Shown: positions 1-8,531 of the stretch, piece by piece | Layout of the letters: each line of letters begins with the position of its first letter | Position numbering within the stretch: the stretch's first letter is position 1 | Source: Woeseiaceae bacterium | Lineage (GTDB): Bacteria; Pseudomonadota; Gammaproteobacteria; Steroidobacterales; Woeseiaceae | DNA length: 64,000 nt | Direction of reading: 5' to 3' | Assembly: GCA_021773115.1 (NCBI GenBank) | Contig: JAJFKS010000017.1 | Span: 339,838 to 403,837, forward strand | Program-made: the position numbers and the translations under genes | The notes under the pieces: model-generated | Told to the model about the DNA's origin: nothing | Databases searched by the model: none | Seen by the model: only the letters and a program-made list of their open reading frames with translations

Positions 1-215
1 GAAAACAGCAGGTAGTGGGGCAGCACCCAAAACCATTCGCTGATATATAGGGTTGCGAGAAATGCCGCGATTCCCGCACCAATGTAGAAATACGGGAGGG
101 CGCTATAGACGAGCTTGGGTAACCAGATTTTCTTTGTAACGAGGTTGCCGGTTCCTCGCACAATTTGTTGTGTATCAGAAAGCGGTATCGCGTTCCGTGC
201 GGCCGAATCCATCAT
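1..215 (-). CDS. partial membrane protein of unknown function (N-terminal part)
   Basis: The reading frame starts at the ATG on the minus strand at 215 (a second in-frame ATG is at 212) and runs off the left edge, so only about 71 residues are seen. They hold a polar N-terminus of about 45 residues followed by a hydrophobic segment rich in aromatic residues (LPYFYIGAGIAAFLATLY, then WFWVLPHYLL) that should cross the membrane. It lies about 90 bases downstream of the FHA gene on the same strand and may be the last gene of that set. I do not recognise the family and the C-terminus is missing. Confidence 0.6.
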   Translation of the reverse strand, partial: MMDSAARNAIPLSDTQQIVRGTGNLVTKKIWLPKLVYSALPYFYIGAGIAAFLATLYISEWFWVLPHYLLF

Positions 216-305
216 CTATCAAACTCAAATTCCCTGTAATGGTGAGCAGCGTACTTCAGTGCGGCGGGAGCGTCCGTGAAGGCTCTCACATTTTGCTACG
301 GCCGG

Positions 306-1763
306 TCAGGAATCCCGTTTCTTAAGTTCTTCATATCGAAATCGGGCATTCCCGATTGTGACAATATCGCCGTGCGTCAGAATATGCTCGTCGACCTTGT
401 TGCCATTGATGTAAATTCCATTCTTGCTGCCCCAATCGACTACGCGGGTAATGTCGACATCCGTCTGGATGATAGCGTGACGCCGGCTGACGTAGGCAGC
501 TTCAAGCTGAATATCATTGTCTTTAGTCCGTCCAATGGTCAAGCGATCTTTGAAAAGCGGGAATCGCAATACCTGGTCGTCGACCGTACCGATCAGTACG
601 CGCGAAAGTCGTTCAGTGTTGCTTTTTGGCTCCGAGTTTTCGCGGTTGATATTTTGTTCCGGCATGCGCTCATCGACATCATGAATGACATTTTCGATTT
701 CACCTATCGAATCAGTTTGCTCAGACTTCTTCGCCAATTCGGCGAGAAGGACGCTTATTGCTTCGCTTTTTGCGGTGAGTTTTCGATCCAGACTCTTGTT
801 CACTCGCAGCAATCTGGCGTTTTCCTTCTGCAAGCCGTCAAGTTGTTCTGTCGCCTGTTCTTCCGCGTCGTTGAGGAGCCTTTCGAGGTCGAGATTGAAT
901 CCCTGTGCGTCAACAAGATCTGAGGCCAGCCGGCTATTCAGGACCTCTGTTTCGGCCATAGTGTCCTGCGCCTCACCCAATTCAAATCGAAGACTGCGTA
1001 TCTCCTCCTCGTGTCGACGCTGCATATCGTCCAGTTGGCCTTGCTGGTCGTGCAGTAGCACGTCGCTGCGGGTTTTTTCATCAAGCAAATTCAGCGCTTG
1101 CTGTTTCGCCGATTCCAGTTCGGCGCTCAGGCTTTCGATCTCTCGTTCATTGGCAGTTCGCGCTTCAATCAAGTCCTGCAATTGTGTGCGCATGCCGTCG
1201 GCATAGGCTCCCGAACGGTCCAGCCGCATCTGCAGTTCCGATGTTGATAATCCCTGTTCGGCAATGAAGCCCGATTCCGATCGCCGTATGTGATTCTTGA
1301 CCTCCGCCAACGCGTGTTCGAGGTCTTCGCATTGATTGGACAGCTTTCGCTGGTCCTCATCGCGCTGTCGAATTTCCGATTTCAGAGATTTGATGCCGCG
1401 ATCGCGTTTCTTAATCAGCTTTTCTTTTCGGGCGATGGTCTGTTGTGCGGCTGCGAGTTCGGTATTTAGCTGTTCTGTCTGGGCTTCACGCGCATTGATC
1501 TCGGCTTCAAGGCCCAGCCATTTGGTATGCAGTTGCTGAATGTCATACTGCAGCTGGTCGTTCGTTTCCTTGCGCGAGCGCAAATCGGACCTCAGCGCAG
1601 AGACGGTAGCGCCCGAAGTTTCGTCCGAATCGTGCTTATCCGTCGCGTCGAACGTGAGGGTATCCGCTTCGACGATCTCACGCTGGAAATTGCCCACTTC
1701 GAGTTCAACAGTCGGATCATCATCAGCGACTAACTCATTGATATTGTTGTTTTCATTAGCCAT
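306..1763 (-). CDS. coiled-coil protein with C-terminal FHA domain
   Basis: This 485-residue protein has an acidic N-terminus, a very long charged heptad-rich coiled coil (about residues 50-350) and a forkhead-associated domain at about 389-485. The FHA hallmarks are visible: GR in LTIGRTKDND, SRRHA for phosphothreonine binding, and the late SKNGIYING turn. FHA domains bind phosphothreonine peptides, so a partner is probably regulated by a Ser/Thr kinase; no kinase of that type is in the nearby genes. No signal peptide is seen, so it is likely cytoplasmic. It follows the AAA+ gene on the same strand after 75 bases. Its precise role is unknown; structural scaffold is an inference from the coiled coil. 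Confidence 0.85.
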   Translation of the reverse strand: MANENNNINELVADDDPTVELEVGNFQREIVEADTLTFDATDKHDSDETSGATVSALRSDLRSRKETNDQLQYDIQQLHTKWLGLEAEINAREAQTEQLNTELAAAQQTIARKEKLIKKRDRGIKSLKSEIRQRDEDQRKLSNQCEDLEHALAEVKNHIRRSESGFIAEQGLSTSELQMRLDRSGAYADGMRTQLQDLIEARTANEREIESLSAELESAKQQALNLLDEKTRSDVLLHDQQGQLDDMQRRHEEEIRSLRFELGEAQDTMAETEVLNSRLASDLVDAQGFNLDLERLLNDAEEQATEQLDGLQKENARLLRVNKSLDRKLTAKSEAISVLLAELAKKSEQTDSIGEIENVIHDVDERMPEQNINRENSEPKSNTERLSRVLIGTVDDQVLRFPLFKDRLTIGRTKDNDIQLEAAYVSRRHAIIQTDVDITRVVDWGSKNGIYINGNKVDEHILTHGDIVTIGNARFRYEELKKRDS

Positions 1764-1838
1764 GACGTAATCTTAGCATGCAAATTGATCGTGGTTGGCT
1801 TTCGCGCGTTGTTTTGTTGCGACTTACGTCAAATTCGA

Positions 1839-3329
1839 CTAATCACAGCTAACCGTGCGACCGGCAGCCCAGGTCCTCATGTTTTCGATGCGTTCCTGCA
1901 TGACAACCGACAACGGGCGGGTCTGGGCGACCTCCATTTCAATGTGTGCATCGGCCAGCGGCTTGTCTTGCGCGTGGGCAGCATAGAGGGCCGAGACCAC
2001 AGCCTGTTCGATTTCGGCCCCGGAGAAACCGATCATCAATCGCGCCAGTGCCGCGATGTCGAAATTGCCCAGTGGCTGCTTGCGTCGCGACAAATGTATC
2101 GCAAGAATCGACGCGCGAATATCCTCGCTCGGCAGATCGACAAAAAATATCTCGTCGAATCGGCCCTTGCGGACCAGTTCGGGTGGCATCGCGCTGATGT
2201 CGTTGGCAGTCGCGACAACAAATACGTGGCTTTTTTTCTCCGCCATCCAGGTCAGAAAGGTACCCAGCACACGCTGGGTCGTGCCGGTTTCACCGCCGCG
2301 CCCGGCGATACCTTTTTCAACTTCATCGATCCACAAGACGCACGGTGCCATGACATCCGCGGTATTGAGCGACTCGCGTAGTTTGCGTTCGGTTTCGCCG
2401 TGATACTTGTCGTAGATTGCCGCAAAATCAAGACGTAACAGCGCTACTCCGAAAATGGCTGAAATAGCTTTGGCAGCAAGGCTCTTGCCGCAGCCCTGAA
2501 TGCCAAGCAGCAGGATGCCTTTCGGCGCGTCCAGGTGTGCGGCACTTTTGTCGCCCCGGAATGCCGGCCGCCGATGCGACAGCCAGGCTTTGAGTTTCGC
2601 CAAGCCGCCAATATCGCCGAAGGTTGCCGTATCGTACTCGAACTGCAACGCGCCGCCGCGGTTCAGCAATTCGTATTTGGCCTGCATCACCTGTGGCAGA
2701 TCGCTTTTGGTAATTGCGCCATCAACATAGATTGCTTTTCGCGCCAGCCGGTTGGTGTCCGCATAACTCAAACCCGACAGATTCTGTACTAAAAGCTCGT
2801 GTGCTTTGGAATCGACCTGCACCGTCTTCCCCGAATTCTCAGCATTATATTCGTCGATCACTTTTTGCACGAGGCGTGCCCGCTCACTCTCGTCGGGCAG
2901 CGCCATATCGAAACGCGCGCAAAATCCCTCGAGTTCTTGCGGTACGGAAACCTTGTGACTGATGAGGACAATTTGACGTTCGACGTCGCGAAATTGGATG
3001 CAGATATCCTTTATCAGACGGACGTTTACGGGGTCTTCGAGAAACGGGTGGAAATCGAGCAGCACATAAAGGCCCGGTTTGTTGACAGCGCGAATATGTT
3101 TGAGCACGGCGGTCGGTTCGGAATTCAGTGTCTGCGGTTCCAGTGAAATATCGAGCCGTTGCAGACCGTCGGTAATGGTCCAGCGAAAAACCGGAATGTA
3201 ATTTGTCGATGCGCGCCGAATAGCAATCGATTGCAGCAGCCGCAGCATTCGCGCCTCGTCCCGCGATTCGATGACGACGATCGGCGTCCTGGAACGCAGT
3301 ATGAGTTCTAGATCGTGACTTCCATCCAT
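1839..3329 (-). CDS. AAA+ ATPase, Cdc48/Ycf46-like
   Basis: This 496-residue protein has an N-terminal domain of about 230 residues followed by a classical AAA+ module: Walker A GIQGCGKS (276-283), Walker B VLWIDE (331-336), sensor ATAND (373-377) and arginine-finger segment RKGRFD (387-392), with a helical lid after about residue 410. This architecture matches the Ycf46-like AAA proteins found in cyanobacteria, plastids and many bacteria, whose function is poorly known. It has no signal peptide or membrane segment. It begins only 8 bases after the end of the upstream lipoprotein gene, so the two are probably co-transcribed and translationally linked, and it is followed by the FHA gene. Unfoldase or remodelling activity is inferred from the family. 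Confidence 0.85.
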   Translation of the reverse strand: MDGSHDLELILRSRTPIVVIESRDEARMLRLLQSIAIRRASTNYIPVFRWTITDGLQRLDISLEPQTLNSEPTAVLKHIRAVNKPGLYVLLDFHPFLEDPVNVRLIKDICIQFRDVERQIVLISHKVSVPQELEGFCARFDMALPDESERARLVQKVIDEYNAENSGKTVQVDSKAHELLVQNLSGLSYADTNRLARKAIYVDGAITKSDLPQVMQAKYELLNRGGALQFEYDTATFGDIGGLAKLKAWLSHRRPAFRGDKSAAHLDAPKGILLLGIQGCGKSLAAKAISAIFGVALLRLDFAAIYDKYHGETERKLRESLNTADVMAPCVLWIDEVEKGIAGRGGETGTTQRVLGTFLTWMAEKKSHVFVVATANDISAMPPELVRKGRFDEIFFVDLPSEDIRASILAIHLSRRKQPLGNFDIAALARLMIGFSGAEIEQAVVSALYAAHAQDKPLADAHIEMEVAQTRPLSVVMQERIENMRTWAAGRTVSCD

Positions 3330-3337
3330 AGAGCTAG

Positions 3338-4615
3338 TTAGTCTCCCGCATTCGACGCAAAGCCTTCACAACCAGGCAGGTGGTCAATATGTAATGTATC
3401 GGACGGTCGTTCCAGGAGAGACTCCGCAATTTTCTGCAGATCGGCCAGGTTTACTTTCCCATCGTGTCCGGATAGTTGCTCAATAACATTGTCCAGATCG
3501 AAAGTGCCATTCGAAGACTTCTGGATTTCGATATCCAGTTTTCGAAACATCATTACAGCCAAAGCGGTCGTCGGGCCGCTCGAGTCGCCGCCGCACAAGC
3601 CCTTCGCGTTTTTGGCCCAGTCAGCCTGATCCTCAAGCGCGCGACGGTAGCGACGCGCCGTGATGGCGCCTCCACGATGCAATAGTTCGAGGCTGTAGTA
3701 TTCCGCCAGGCCCTCGGCAATCCAGTCGTAGCCGTTGGCCGCACGAATGCCGAATACAACGTGCACCGCTTCATGCACGAGTGTGCTGGTGGCGTTTTCA
3801 CTGATCAGCGGGCGGTCAGCATGGATGTATATCGAGCGCGGTGCTGACAGGCCGCCACGCCACATGGGGTCGCCGGCGCTCACGATGGTCAGGCGAGAAG
3901 GGGGGGGCGAGAGAATATTTGTCAATTCCGGCAGCGTCCAGTTCAGCAATGCCAGCATGTCCATCCGTCGTACTGTTTCGCCCTGTGGAGCGGCGATGGC
4001 GATTTGCACGCCGGCAATCGTTTCGCGGCGAACGCCAAGATCGCCAATTGCGATCCAGCCCGTGGGTTGTGCAAAACGCCGCGTGGCATTGTTGACCTCG
4101 ATGCGGCTGTTGATCGAGGAGTATTCGGTGACCGCCGACCAGCCCGGTGGCAGGTTGAAACTCATCGTTGTCTTCCCGGTCGCTCCCCGAAGCGTGCGCG
4201 TGCTTGCTCTGGGGATAATGTCCGCAGCGCGAAATATGCCCCAGTTTTCGTCCAGCAATGCATCAAAGCCACCGGTACCACGCTGATGGTTGGGCTTGAC
4301 TCGCCAGCTGAGGTGACCGCCACGTTCGTCGGGTTGCCAGCTGATGCTGGATTCATGCTGCTCCAGCAAGCCTTCTGCAACAAGGTTCGACAGTTGTTTG
4401 CGATCGATATCGAAGCGCAGCTCGCGCAATTGCCTGCGAGATTGCTTCACCTGCATTTCAATATCGACTGAGCCATCGGCCGGATGCGGCGTAATTGTGT
4501 AGTGCACCGCGTAGTCGGACGAGGTGGGATCACTGTCGGTTTCGGACGCCGGTGCGCCGCAGGATGCACAGACAATCAGGCAGCTGGCAAAAATCGATCC
4601 TGAGAAGCAGTTCAT
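3338..4615 (-). CDS. lipoprotein with gluzincin-type metalloprotease motif
   Basis: This 425-residue protein starts with a short hydrophobic signal and a Cys-rich stretch; Cys19 is the best lipobox cysteine although the -3 residue is unusual. The zinc motif HEAVH is at 281-285 and is followed by WIAEGLAEYYS (about 298-308), whose Glu would be the third ligand, as in gluzincins of the M1/M61 type. The preceding 250 residues look like beta-rich domains, as in M61 glycyl aminopeptidases, but similarity to M61 is only suggested. It is predicted to act in the periplasm or outer membrane. It is the first gene of the left-reading set with the AAA+ and FHA genes. Catalytic residues look intact. Confidence 0.75.
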   Translation of the reverse strand: MNCFSGSIFASCLIVCASCGAPASETDSDPTSSDYAVHYTITPHPADGSVDIEMQVKQSRRQLRELRFDIDRKQLSNLVAEGLLEQHESSISWQPDERGGHLSWRVKPNHQRGTGGFDALLDENWGIFRAADIIPRASTRTLRGATGKTTMSFNLPPGWSAVTEYSSINSRIEVNNATRRFAQPTGWIAIGDLGVRRETIAGVQIAIAAPQGETVRRMDMLALLNWTLPELTNILSPPPSRLTIVSAGDPMWRGGLSAPRSIYIHADRPLISENATSTLVHEAVHVVFGIRAANGYDWIAEGLAEYYSLELLHRGGAITARRYRRALEDQADWAKNAKGLCGGDSSGPTTALAVMMFRKLDIEIQKSSNGTFDLDNVIEQLSGHDGKVNLADLQKIAESLLERPSDTLHIDHLPGCEGFASNAGD

Positions 4616-4672
4616 ACAGAATTCAGGCTCTGTCGGGTAAGGTACATAGGTATCGGGTCCAAAGAGATTGGG

Positions 4673-5185
4673 ATGATAACGCAGCCAGCGCGCAATATAC
4701 GGAATTTTGCCTTAACAATCACACTGTTGGGCATGCTCTCCGGGTGTGCGTCGGGTCCGTCTCAGCCAGGCCACAGGCCAGTCAGCGATCGTCCCGTGAG
4801 TACGCCGTCGCCCCGGTCAGCATCGATTGGCGAGCGCGCTGCAGCGGTTGCGTTGCATCAAGTCGGGGTTCCTTACCGCTACGGTGGTTCAAGCACGAAG
4901 GGATTCGATTGCAGCGGATTGATTCAATATTCGTATGGAAAGGCAGGGAAGTCCATTCCGCGCACGACGGCGCAGCTTTGGGCCGCGACGTCCAGCATAG
5001 ATCGTGAAGAACTTCGCGAAGGTGATGTGTTGTTTTTCAAAGTCGAGGGCAAGATGTCGCACGTCGGCTTGTACCTGGGTGGCCAGCGATTCGTGCACGC
5101 ACCGTCCTCCGGGCGGAGTGTTTCCGTTGAAAGTCTGAATTCGCCATTTTATGCGGCGGCCCTTATCCGCGCAGGCAGGCTCTGA
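4673..5185 (+). CDS. NlpC/P60 family cell-wall peptidase lipoprotein
   Basis: This 170-residue protein carries a signal peptide ending in the lipobox LSGC (Cys25), a proline/serine-rich linker, and one NlpC/P60 domain. The catalytic Cys80 lies in the hallmark GFDCSGLIQY, His130 in MSHVGLYLG, and a polar residue, probably His142, completes the triad. Such enzymes cut D-Glu-meso-diaminopimelate bonds in peptidoglycan stem peptides, here presumably from the inner face of the outer membrane. The gene is divergent from the metalloprotease lipoprotein (57 bases between them) and convergent with the following lipoprotein gene. The size is typical of Spr/NlpC-type enzymes. Confidence 0.9.
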   Translation: MITQPARNIRNFALTITLLGMLSGCASGPSQPGHRPVSDRPVSTPSPRSASIGERAAAVALHQVGVPYRYGGSSTKGFDCSGLIQYSYGKAGKSIPRTTAQLWAATSSIDREELREGDVLFFKVEGKMSHVGLYLGGQRFVHAPSSGRSVSVESLNSPFYAAALIRAGRL

Positions 5186-5189
5186 TTCG

Positions 5190-5858
5190 CTAGACTTCTT
5201 CGTCGCTGACGATAAACAGCTTCAACTGGTTGGCGAGTCCGTTGCAGGCTTTGGCTTGCGTCCTTGCGATCAATGGGATCGGCACGACGAGCGCGGGTAA
5301 AAATGACGTGCCGTTGAAGTCCGCGGTAACCGTTCCTGCTGCTTCCGAGTCATCGAGATCCCAGATTGAGGCTTCATAGGCGGCCGCATCCTGCCACCAG
5401 GCAAATCCGAAGCAACCGCCGCCACCCGGTCCTGCGGCACAGGAAAGGCTTCCACCCTGGGTCACCCGCGACGTGTCACCGTCGAGCCAGACGATATAGC
5501 GAACGCCCATTGCATGTACGGCTTTCGGAACACCGGGTCTTTCCATCAGTTGCACAAGCCCCTTGGTATCCGCGGGTGCAGTACGTGGTTCGAACCACGG
5601 GAACAGGTTGTCGATGAATTGTTGATTTGGAATGACTTTGAGGGCGCCCTTGCCGCGGCCCAACGCTTTTTCAACACAGCGGATGTAGTCGGCCTCGGTT
5701 TCGTTGCCCTGATGGTAGCTCTTGGCCATCACAACGACCGTTTCCCCGGCAAGCAAACCGGTGGTTTCCTCGCGTGCGTCTTCAACGCGCGAAGTAATAC
5801 ATCCGCTCATTAGCAGGGCAATCGCAACGGTCAGTAATTTATTCGCGAACATCGTCAA
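5190..5858 (-). CDS. lipoprotein of unknown function
   Basis: This 222-residue protein has a clear lipoprotein signal (hydrophobic core then MSGC, Cys20). The mature part has a Gly/Cys-rich patch (SCAAGPGGGGCFGF) near residues 140-155 and an Ala/Pro-rich C-terminus. I do not recognise the family. The start overlaps the end of the upstream lipoprotein gene by 20 bases on the same strand, so the two are almost certainly co-transcribed and may work together in the envelope. The start codon could instead be the ATG two codons in; both lie inside the upstream gene. Confidence 0.75.
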   Translation of the reverse strand: MTMFANKLLTVAIALLMSGCITSRVEDAREETTGLLAGETVVVMAKSYHQGNETEADYIRCVEKALGRGKGALKVIPNQQFIDNLFPWFEPRTAPADTKGLVQLMERPGVPKAVHAMGVRYIVWLDGDTSRVTQGGSLSCAAGPGGGGCFGFAWWQDAAAYEASIWDLDDSEAAGTVTADFNGTSFLPALVVPIPLIARTQAKACNGLANQLKLFIVSDEEV

Positions 5859-6552
5859 TGCCTCCGATAGCGAAAATACCCGCAGGGCCCACGGCTCGCT
5901 GTATTACCTCAGTGCCCGCGACAGTGGGCGACACAAGATCGCTGACGTCGATCGGGCCGTCGGCCAGGGCGCTGATTTTGGTTGCTTTGTTCATCTGTAG
6001 AAGGATCAGCGCAGCGGCGTCGCGCATGGCAAGGACGGCTGCCCGTTGCAGCGATTTCGTTCCGCCGAGGCCTTCTTTTTGGCTCTTGCCGTAAGCGCTG
6101 ACCGTCCAGGTCGAAGCATTATTGCCAACGCTGTCGAAAACCTCCATGCGGTATCGAATCCAGACGGCGAACGCGTCGGTCTTGCTCTGATTGGGAACAG
6201 AAAACTCGAAGCCCTCGATTTGCGGCTCAACCAGCGCATCAAAAGTGTAGTCGCGCGCATCGTCGTCGGGCCCTAAGATGATCACGTTTTCGAACATGAA
6301 GCCGAACAGCTGTTCGAAAAAGGAGGCATTGGCCCGGCCGAGATTGATGGTCCAGGTTTCTCGCCCCAGAACATTCTCTTCGTGCACGAAATTGTTGAAT
6401 TCTTCGGGCATTCGCAGCGCCACATCCATCGGTAGTTTGTCGATATGAGGCCGTGGAATGGTCGGATCTTCGACGGTGACGTTGGATGCACACCCCGCCG
6501 CGAACAGTGAAATCAGGGTGATGCCGGACCTTAGTTTGGTACGTGAAATCAA
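5839..6552 (-). CDS. lipoprotein of unknown function, upstream partner of the previous one
   Basis: An open frame extends up to 6750, but the first 66 codons look non-coding. The TTG at 6552 places a good lipoprotein signal (charged start, hydrophobic core, FAAGC) at the N-terminus and gives 237 residues, so I chose it; a longer form is possible. The mature protein has a mixed alpha/beta look with an Ala-rich helix (RAAVLAMRDAAALILLQM) that resembles those of outer-membrane assembly or transport-associated lipoproteins, but I cannot assign a family. It overlaps the next lipoprotein gene by 20 bases. It is divergent from the amidotransferase gene at 6762. Confidence 0.7.
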   Translation of the reverse strand: MISRTKLRSGITLISLFAAGCASNVTVEDPTIPRPHIDKLPMDVALRMPEEFNNFVHEENVLGRETWTINLGRANASFFEQLFGFMFENVIILGPDDDARDYTFDALVEPQIEGFEFSVPNQSKTDAFAVWIRYRMEVFDSVGNNASTWTVSAYGKSQKEGLGGTKSLQRAAVLAMRDAAALILLQMNKATKISALADGPIDVSDLVSPTVAGTEVIQRAVGPAGIFAIGGIDDVRE

Positions 6553-6761
6553 GTGGTCAAAATCCAGACAGAGTTTAGAATCGACTGCTATATCAGAGCG
6601 TCTCCGCGCCGCATAGTTCCGCAGATATCCCACAATAACAGGCCGTTGCCACTTTAGATCGACGATTTGGCAAGTGCAAATGAAAATCGGGTGCAAGATT
6701 GGTCGGGATGCGGGTATAAAGGCCCAGACACCGGCAAAGTGCGCGCACACGGTTTTAAATC

Positions 6762-7514
6762 ATGGCCCGACCGAAAATTCTCGTCTTTCAGCACGTGCCG
6801 TACGAGCCGCTGGGAACGCTGGACCCGCTGCTCAAGGCGGCCGGGTTTCGTATTCGATACGTCAACTTTGGGCGCGAGCCCGAATCTCGGCCGAGCCTGG
6901 ACGGCTACGAGGCGTTGGTTATTCTCGGTGGACCTATGAACTCGGATCAGATCGATAGCTATCCCAATCTGCTGACCGAAGTTGAAATCATTCGCGAAGC
7001 TGTTCAGAAAAAGAAATCGGTTCTGGGTATTTGTCTTGGCGCCCAGTTGCTGGCCAAGGCGATCGGCGGGTCGGTTGCCCGCAACGAGACTCGGGAAATC
7101 GGCTGGTACGATGTCGTCCTTACAGAGGATGGCAAAAACGATCCGGTGCTATCGAAATTTTCGCCTGTGCAGCAGGTCTTTCAATGGCACGAAGACGGCA
7201 TTCAATTGCCTCCGGATGCGCTGCATCTGGCAAGCTCTGATGCGAGTTCGGTACAGGCATTTCGCTACGGCGAGCATGCCTACGGTTTTCAGTTTCATCT
7301 GGAGGTCGACCGCTCATTGATCGAACGCTGGCTGACGGTACCGGCGAATCAGCCGACCCTGGAGGATGAAAGAGGGCGGATTGACCCACAAGCGATTCGC
7401 GGCCAGACGGTGGAGTCGATCGAATCGCTGCAGGCACTAAGCCGAGATACGTTCTCACGCTGGGTAGATCAGTTTGAGATCAGCCCTCGACGCCGGCGCT
7501 TACCGTCACGCTAG
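6762..7514 (+). CDS. class I glutamine amidotransferase domain protein (GMP synthase-like)
   Basis: This 250-residue protein is a stand-alone class I glutaminase domain. The nucleophile elbow GICLGAQL holds Cys91, and the His-x-Glu pair is in GFQFHLEV (His179, Glu181); the oxyanion strand ILGGPMN is near residue 55. It lacks the ATP-pyrophosphatase half of GuaA, so it is not GMP synthetase. Members of this group hydrolyse glutamine or gamma-glutamyl compounds, and some act on gamma-glutamyl putrescine; the substrate here is unknown. It ends 15 bases before the convergent srkA gene. Confidence 0.85.
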   Translation: MARPKILVFQHVPYEPLGTLDPLLKAAGFRIRYVNFGREPESRPSLDGYEALVILGGPMNSDQIDSYPNLLTEVEIIREAVQKKKSVLGICLGAQLLAKAIGGSVARNETREIGWYDVVLTEDGKNDPVLSKFSPVQQVFQWHEDGIQLPPDALHLASSDASSVQAFRYGEHAYGFQFHLEVDRSLIERWLTVPANQPTLEDERGRIDPQAIRGQTVESIESLQALSRDTFSRWVDQFEISPRRRRLPSR

Positions 7515-7529
7515 AACAGGCCATCACGC

Positions 7530-8531
7530 TCAGGCGAAGCCACGCCACTCCAGCGGTGGTTCCTGCATCAGTGCCACTTGCTCACGAAGTGCGAGTACGT
7601 GATCGTCCCAATAGCGAGCGCTGTCAAACCACGGGAACGCAAGCTTAAATGCGGGATCTTCCCAGCGACGCGCCAACCAGGCGGCGTAATGCATGATACG
7701 CAGGCTTCGTAGTGCCTCTATCAGGTTAAGCTCACGCGCATCGAATGGCCGGAACGACTGGTAGCCTTCCAGCAACGCTTCAAGTTGCGGCGATTGTTCG
7801 TGGCGATCACCTGACAGGAACATCCACAAATCCTGCATTGCCGGGCCATGGCGACAATCGTCGAGGTCAACAATGTGCAGGCGGTCGTCATTGATCAGGA
7901 CATTGCCGGGGTGAAAATCGCCGTGCAAACGAATTTCCCTTGTGTCGCCCGCGCGGTCGTAACACGCCTCAACGCCGTCGAGTACCAACTCGGCAATTCC
8001 CTCGTAAGCGTTGCAATTATCTTCCGGGATAAAATCATTTTCGAGCAGGAAGTCGACCGATTGCACGCCATAGCTGTCGATGTCGATACGCGGGCGGTGC
8101 TTGAAAGCTTTGCGTTCTCCTTCGAGGTGGATGCGTGCAACCAGGCGTCCCAATTGTGTCAGCAGCTCGTAGTTGTCAAGGTCGGGCGCGCGGCCGCCAC
8201 GACAGGGAAAAACGGCGAGGCGAAAATGGCCTGCATGCTTCAGCGTGCTGCCGTCGATCTCGATCGGTGGCACAACGGGAATTTCCTGGTCTGCCAGATC
8301 GGTGGAAAATTCATGTTCTTCCAGGATTGACTCATCCGACCATCGCATCGGCCGGTAAAACTTTGCGACGACCGGACGATCATCTTCGATTCCGATTTGG
8401 TAGACGCGGTTTTCGTAGCTGTTCAGGGCCAGAAAGCGGCCATCGCATGCAAAGCCGAGATCGTCCAGCGTCGCCACAATGTCTTCGGGTTGCAGGTCGG
8501 CAAAGGCCAGTGTCGCCGGATCGCCGGTCAC
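7530..8531 (-). CDS. srkA: stress-response kinase A (YihE/RdoA family)
   Basis: This 333-residue protein has the aminoglycoside-phosphotransferase-like kinase fold of SrkA. The catalytic loop LHGDFHPGNV, the metal-binding IVDLDD and the C-terminal block around MQDLWMFLSGD and LAWLARRWEDPAF match E. coli SrkA closely, and the length is nearly the same (328 in E. coli). SrkA is a cytoplasmic Ser/Thr kinase that dampens the Cpx response and protects against stress-induced death. The start is a GTG that overlaps the bipA stop in a GTGA tetranucleotide, so it is translationally coupled to bipA. Confidence 0.93.
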   Translation of the reverse strand: MTGDPATLAFADLQPEDIVATLDDLGFACDGRFLALNSYENRVYQIGIEDDRPVVAKFYRPMRWSDESILEEHEFSTDLADQEIPVVPPIEIDGSTLKHAGHFRLAVFPCRGGRAPDLDNYELLTQLGRLVARIHLEGERKAFKHRPRIDIDSYGVQSVDFLLENDFIPEDNCNAYEGIAELVLDGVEACYDRAGDTREIRLHGDFHPGNVLINDDRLHIVDLDDCRHGPAMQDLWMFLSGDRHEQSPQLEALLEGYQSFRPFDARELNLIEALRSLRIMHYAAWLARRWEDPAFKLAFPWFDSARYWDDHVLALREQVALMQEPPLEWRGFA

